A stretch of DNA of 27,853 bases from a virus, in the IMG/VR virus record IMGVR_UViG_3300030419_004621, positions 1 to 27,853 of that record. One strand, written 5' to 3'. A model generated the notes under the pieces. The model saw only the letters and a list, made by a program, of their open reading frames with translations, searched no databases and was not told the origin of the DNA. The position numbers were made by a program, and so were the translations under genes. Positions 25,001 through 27,853 of the stretch are shown in pieces; the stretch's first letter is position 1; every line of letters starts with the position of its first letter.

Positions 25001-27853
25001 GCTCCAACAAGACAGATTAAAGTTTACTTTATGAGTGCATATTATGCATCTACTGATACTGGAGATCTCACAACAGTAAATTCATATAATGATTTTGATT
25101 ATGCTAGTGAAATTAAGGATGTAAATAACACATTTACTGCAGATATACTTGATATTAGACCTAGAGTATCTGATTACACTGTTGCTGAAAGCACTAGATC
25201 ACCATTAGAATTTTATGGAAGATCTTTTAATGGAGCAGGACAGTCAGCAGGAAATGTATTAGCATCAGATGAGTCTATTCAAATTACTTATTCTCATTAT
25301 TTGGGAAGAATTGATAGAATTTTCTTAACTAAAGATGGTAAATTCCAGGTTGCTTATGGAACTCCTGCAGATAGACCAGAAAAGCCAAGTCCAGTTGATG
25401 AAGCTTTAGAAGTTGCCACTATTACTCTACCTCCATTCTTATATTATCCTTCTCAAGCAGGGATTCAATATATGGATCATAAGAGATATAGAATGGTTGA
25501 TATTAAGAAACTTGATGATAGAATTAAGAATCTTGAATATTATACAGCATTGTCTACATTAGAAACATCCACCGCTAATATGTTTATTGCGGATGCTGAT
25601 GGTCTAAACAGATTCAAATCAGGGTTCTTTGTTGATAATTTTACAGGATTCTTAGCACAAGAAGATCAAATAATTGGTGGAGTTAAGAATAGTCTTGATA
25701 GGAAATATAAGCAACTTAGACCAAAGCATTATACAAATTCAGTTGATTTAATGTTTGGTCCTGTAACAAATACAGATCCAACAGATGATTTAAATTTCAG
25801 TGCAATTGAAGGAATTAATGTAAGAAAACAGAATGATATTGTAACTTTGGATTATTCTGAAGTTGAGTATATTAAGCAGTCATTTGGTACAAGAACTGAA
25901 AGTGTAACACCTTTCCTAATCAGTTTCTGGCAAGGAACTCTTGAATTAACACCTGCATCGGATACTTGGGTAGATACAGTAAGATTAGAAGCTAAGATTA
26001 TTGAGATAGAAGGTGATTATGAGCGTACAATGGAGGAAGCAGCGCGAACTATGAATGTAGATCCTCAAACTGGATTTGCACCTACAGTTTGGAATTCTTG
26101 GGAAACTAATTGGACTGGTAGTGATATTGTAGAAACAACAAGAACTAGAACCACTAGTAGTGGTGGTGAATGGGTAGGTTGGGCAGGAAGACCTGGTGGT
26201 GGTGTAAGACCTGCACATGGAACTAGAGTTACTGAAACAATTGAAGAAACCGTTAGATCTGGTAGAAGAACGGGTATAGAGTCTAGAACTGGATTGAGAA
26301 CAGTTGTCAGTGAGCAGTGGGATAGAACTTCTGTAGGTGATAGAACTGTAAGTAGAGATCTTATTCCTTTCTGTAGATCTAGGAATATTGAATTTGTTTC
26401 TAAGAGGATGAAGCCTCTTACAAGAATGTATGCATTCTTTGATGGTGAAGATGTTACACGATTCTGTGTACCAAAACTTCTTGAAATTAGTATGTCTACT
26501 GGGGCTTTCCAGGTAGGAGAAGTTGTTAAGGGTTATATGAGACCAACTGGTCTTAATCCTGTTGGTCCTTGGAGTCAAGGTATGAAGCCAACAATAACCT
26601 TTAGAGCTGCACAGTCAAACCATAAAGAAGGACCATATAATGCTCCAACAACAGTTTTCCCTCAAAGTCCTTATGAAGGAACTCCATTATCAGCATCTTA
26701 TGCATCTACTTCTACTATTTTAAATATAGATACTTATTCCCTTTCACAAGAAGCACAAGGTGATTATTATGGTTGGGTTGAAACTGGAATGGTTCTTAAG
26801 GGAGTATCATCTGGCGCACAAGCAACTATTACAGATGTAAGACTTATTTCTGATATCGGAGCAGATCTTTTAGGAAGTTTCTATATTCCTAATCCAAATA
26901 ATATTGATCATCCACGATTTGAAGTGGGTACTAAGGTATTCACATTAGTCAATGATCAGGACAATGATCAAGATAATGCAACAACTATTGCTGAGGAAGC
27001 ATATACAGCATCAGGAACTTTAGAAACAGTTCAAGAAAACATCGTTGCTGTTAGAAATGCAAGAATTGAACAGAAACAAGAATTCCAAGATAGGAATGTT
27101 TCAGAAGTACTGGATGGAGAAGTTGTTGCAAGTAGAGTAGTTAATAGAACATCAGAACAGGTTGTAATTGGATGGTATGACCCTCTTGCACAATCTTTCT
27201 TGGTGGAAGATGAAACTGGAGTATATTTGACCAAATGTGACGTATTCTTCCGTTCTAAGGATGACATGGATGTTCCATGTGTATTCCAAATCAGAACAAT
27301 GGAGAATGGATTCCCAACACAACATATTCTTCCTTTCTCAGAAATTGTTTTATCTCCTGATGATATTGAAACTTCAAGTGATGGATCTGTTGCAACTACT
27401 GTTGAATTTAGATCTCCAGTTTATTGTGAACCAGGAAAAGAGTATGCAATTGCTTTAGCATCTAACTCAACTAAGTATAGTGTTTATATTTCAAGGATTG
27501 GGGAGCAAGATCTTATTACTCAAACCTTTATTTCTAACCAGCCTTATTTGGGATCACTATTTAAGTCTCAAAATGCTTCTACTTGGGAAGCAAGTCAGTG
27601 GGAAGACCTTAAGTTTACTCTCTATAGAGCAGACTTTGTAGAGTCAGGAAGTGTAGAATTATATAATCCTGATCTTACAGAAGGTAATAATCAAGTTCCA
27701 CAGTTAATGCCCAATGCTTTAGTATTAAATTCTAAAGAAATAAGAGTAGGATTAGGTACTACAGTATTTGATAGCGGACTTCAACCTGGATGTGTTGTTT
27801 ATGAGATGGGAACTCAGGCAACAGCTAATTTAACAGGAACTGCAGGAAGTATA
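22088..27853 (+). CDS. DUF4815-type virion structural protein (3' truncated by window, >=1922 aa)
   Basis: ATG 22088 is six bases after the gp8 stop. I read the frame as open for all 1,922 codons to the window edge, so the stop lies outside. The N-terminus (SPYFDDFDPADDYHKVLFKP, then GYPVQARELTNLQS and GQHFFKEGAKVIPG) is the characteristic start of DUF4815 proteins, which are virion components of T4-like cyanophages and other marine myophages. The middle is beta-rich. Residues about 1343-1428 form an Arg/Thr/Gly-rich segment. SRNIEFVSKRMKPLTRMYAF (about 1430-1450, followed by FDG) and WYDPLAQSFLVEDETGVYLT (about 1696) are conserved-looking C-terminal motifs. By position it follows gp8, where T4 has genes 9-12, so it may replace gp9/gp10-type peripheral functions. 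That replacement is inference. Confidence 0.85.
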   Translation, partial: MPQQTNLNVSPYFDDFDPADDYHKVLFKPGYPVQARELTNLQSILQNQIEKFGQHFFKEGAKVIPGNTGYTQLYYCVQLQNNFQGIPVSAYIDQLIGTKITGETSGVTAVVDKVLLAEDSERNNLTLYINYLTSNTNNNSTQIFSDGENLTTTVTIASGLLGNTTIAAGSPFAVTVANNAAATGSAFQIQEGVYFIHGNFVTVESETLILDQYTNTPSYRVGLNVQEQIITADLDETLSDNSQGYNNYAAPGADRLKITTNLFKKPLDNFDDDNFIELGTVNAGVLKSSSKSGFGVGPNGGVFYEDLTNVLARRTYAESGDYYTNPFDITVLNSLNDNLGNRGIFQQGQFTPGGETPSEDLALYKISPGKAFVRGYEIETINPTFLNVPKTRAIRTSDSQQIIYNTGPTLKLNNVYGAPTIGIGNTYTVSLRDARCGVNTRTPAGNEIGVARVYDMALESGSYDSSNPPLNEWDIALYDIQTVTNITLNQPTTLSTPTYIKGANSGATAFLKDSVSAGLGLTVYETEGTFVKNEALIFNGELNGRIAIAITAENLKNVQSIFGSNDKAVGTANTFAADVMQDIEWHVGLATISGQKNGICTVTTANPDFIGIVTTGNLICFNDPVKSNFPVYGKITAVNATTAEFQGVSTVTSFVSGDLPTVASTEINDFKLLTTKLQSSSDNTLYTVLPKTSISDVDLTDASISIRKTFTVNISGNKLSSAVSCGSSETFLSFDEERYSLIRNDGQTEALSEGDLIFTDGTSLQIYNLGADDENATLVTTVKKLKPKAKEKLKNRVNSVIVSKSKYEGSGIGTTTFNDGLTYGSYPWGTRVQDEIISLNVPDIVQLHGIYESVDTGAPSAPKMILSALTSASTTTAELIVGEILIGQVTGAVAIVAEKVSNSSSQIVYIYKNDITFKEGEIVVFQESNVQGEITTLDTPSFDISSDYSFNIGQEGTFYDYGTIKRKVDADAPTRQIKVYFMSAYYASTDTGDLTTVNSYNDFDYASEIKDVNNTFTADILDIRPRVSDYTVAESTRSPLEFYGRSFNGAGQSAGNVLASDESIQITYSHYLGRIDRIFLTKDGKFQVAYGTPADRPEKPSPVDEALEVATITLPPFLYYPSQAGIQYMDHKRYRMVDIKKLDDRIKNLEYYTALSTLETSTANMFIADADGLNRFKSGFFVDNFTGFLAQEDQIIGGVKNSLDRKYKQLRPKHYTNSVDLMFGPVTNTDPTDDLNFSAIEGINVRKQNDIVTLDYSEVEYIKQSFGTRTESVTPFLISFWQGTLELTPASDTWVDTVRLEAKIIEIEGDYERTMEEAARTMNVDPQTGFAPTVWNSWETNWTGSDIVETTRTRTTSSGGEWVGWAGRPGGGVRPAHGTRVTETIEETVRSGRRTGIESRTGLRTVVSEQWDRTSVGDRTVSRDLIPFCRSRNIEFVSKRMKPLTRMYAFFDGEDVTRFCVPKLLEISMSTGAFQVGEVVKGYMRPTGLNPVGPWSQGMKPTITFRAAQSNHKEGPYNAPTTVFPQSPYEGTPLSASYASTSTILNIDTYSLSQEAQGDYYGWVETGMVLKGVSSGAQATITDVRLISDIGADLLGSFYIPNPNNIDHPRFEVGTKVFTLVNDQDNDQDNATTIAEEAYTASGTLETVQENIVAVRNARIEQKQEFQDRNVSEVLDGEVVASRVVNRTSEQVVIGWYDPLAQSFLVEDETGVYLTKCDVFFRSKDDMDVPCVFQIRTMENGFPTQHILPFSEIVLSPDDIETSSDGSVATTVEFRSPVYCEPGKEYAIALASNSTKYSVYISRIGEQDLITQTFISNQPYLGSLFKSQNASTWEASQWEDLKFTLYRADFVESGSVELYNPDLTEGNNQVPQLMPNALVLNSKEIRVGLGTTVFDSGLQPGCVVYEMGTQATANLTGTAGSI

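Noticed and set aside
25985-26578. 197-codon minus-strand frame inside the DUF4815 gene
   Set aside because: It is exactly antisense to the Arg/Thr/Gly-rich part of a clearly coding frame; the product is Ser/Thr/Arg-rich low complexity with no domain, as expected of a shadow.
1-27853. tRNA genes, CRISPR arrays, insertion sequences, photosynthesis or carbon-metabolism auxiliary genes
   Set aside because: Read for these in intergenic stretches and in the protein frames; no cloverleaf, spaced identical repeats, transposase motif or psbA-like sequence was found.

Overview
The window is about 27.9 kb of AT-rich phage DNA with every gene on the + strand. It looks like part of a T4-like contractile-tailed phage of marine picocyanobacteria (a cyanomyovirus). 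The main evidence is a baseplate cassette in the order gp25, gp6, giant structural protein, fibre-like protein, gp8, DUF4815 protein. It is preceded by small compact genes of the kind common in Synechococcus and Prochlorococcus myoviruses. The 9-mer TTTTCCACA, which is the cyanobacterial form of the DnaA box, also points to a cyanobacterial host. Family names come from reading motifs; no database search was run.

Region 1 (1-1700) is a regulatory and small-gene block. It starts with the tail of a gene cut by the window edge and a 28-residue membrane peptide. A roughly 340-base gene-free stretch follows. It carries four exact and one near DnaA-box-like 9-mers, two of them forming a perfect 12-bp inverted repeat, two T4-type late promoter motifs (TATAAATA), an 8-bp inverted repeat and a textbook sigma-70 promoter. 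Four small unknown genes follow at 568-1622. A second gene-free stretch of about 300 bases, between the third and fourth of them, holds a terminator-like hairpin overlapped by a second perfect sigma-70 promoter, and three copies of TATATAAAAAA. A third perfect promoter precedes the gene at 1698. All three promoters are TTGACA-N17-TATAAT.

Region 2 (1698-3921) is a tightly packed operon, probably early or middle. It has a GT-A-like glycosyltransferase, five small proteins linked mostly by ATGA or longer overlaps (one a single-span membrane peptide, one strongly basic), a 2-oxoglutarate/Fe(II) oxygenase-like protein, and a small acidic protein.

Region 3 (3934-27853) is the baseplate and tail-tip cassette. 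A late-type motif precedes gp25 (GTG start), which abuts gp6. One base later comes a 4,125-residue giant protein in the position T4 gives to gene 7, built of repeated beta-rich modules with a YHYH-type domain. A fibre-like protein, gp8 (larger than in T4) and a DUF4815-type virion protein running off the window end complete it. gp25 and gp6 would form the sheath-initiating and wedge-dimer core. gp8 and the giant protein would complete the wedge and its periphery, and the fibre-like and DUF4815 proteins are likely peripheral. The most novel observations are the DnaA-box cluster with an embedded early promoter, the terminator/promoter composite, and the giant modular protein whose module also appears inside gp8.
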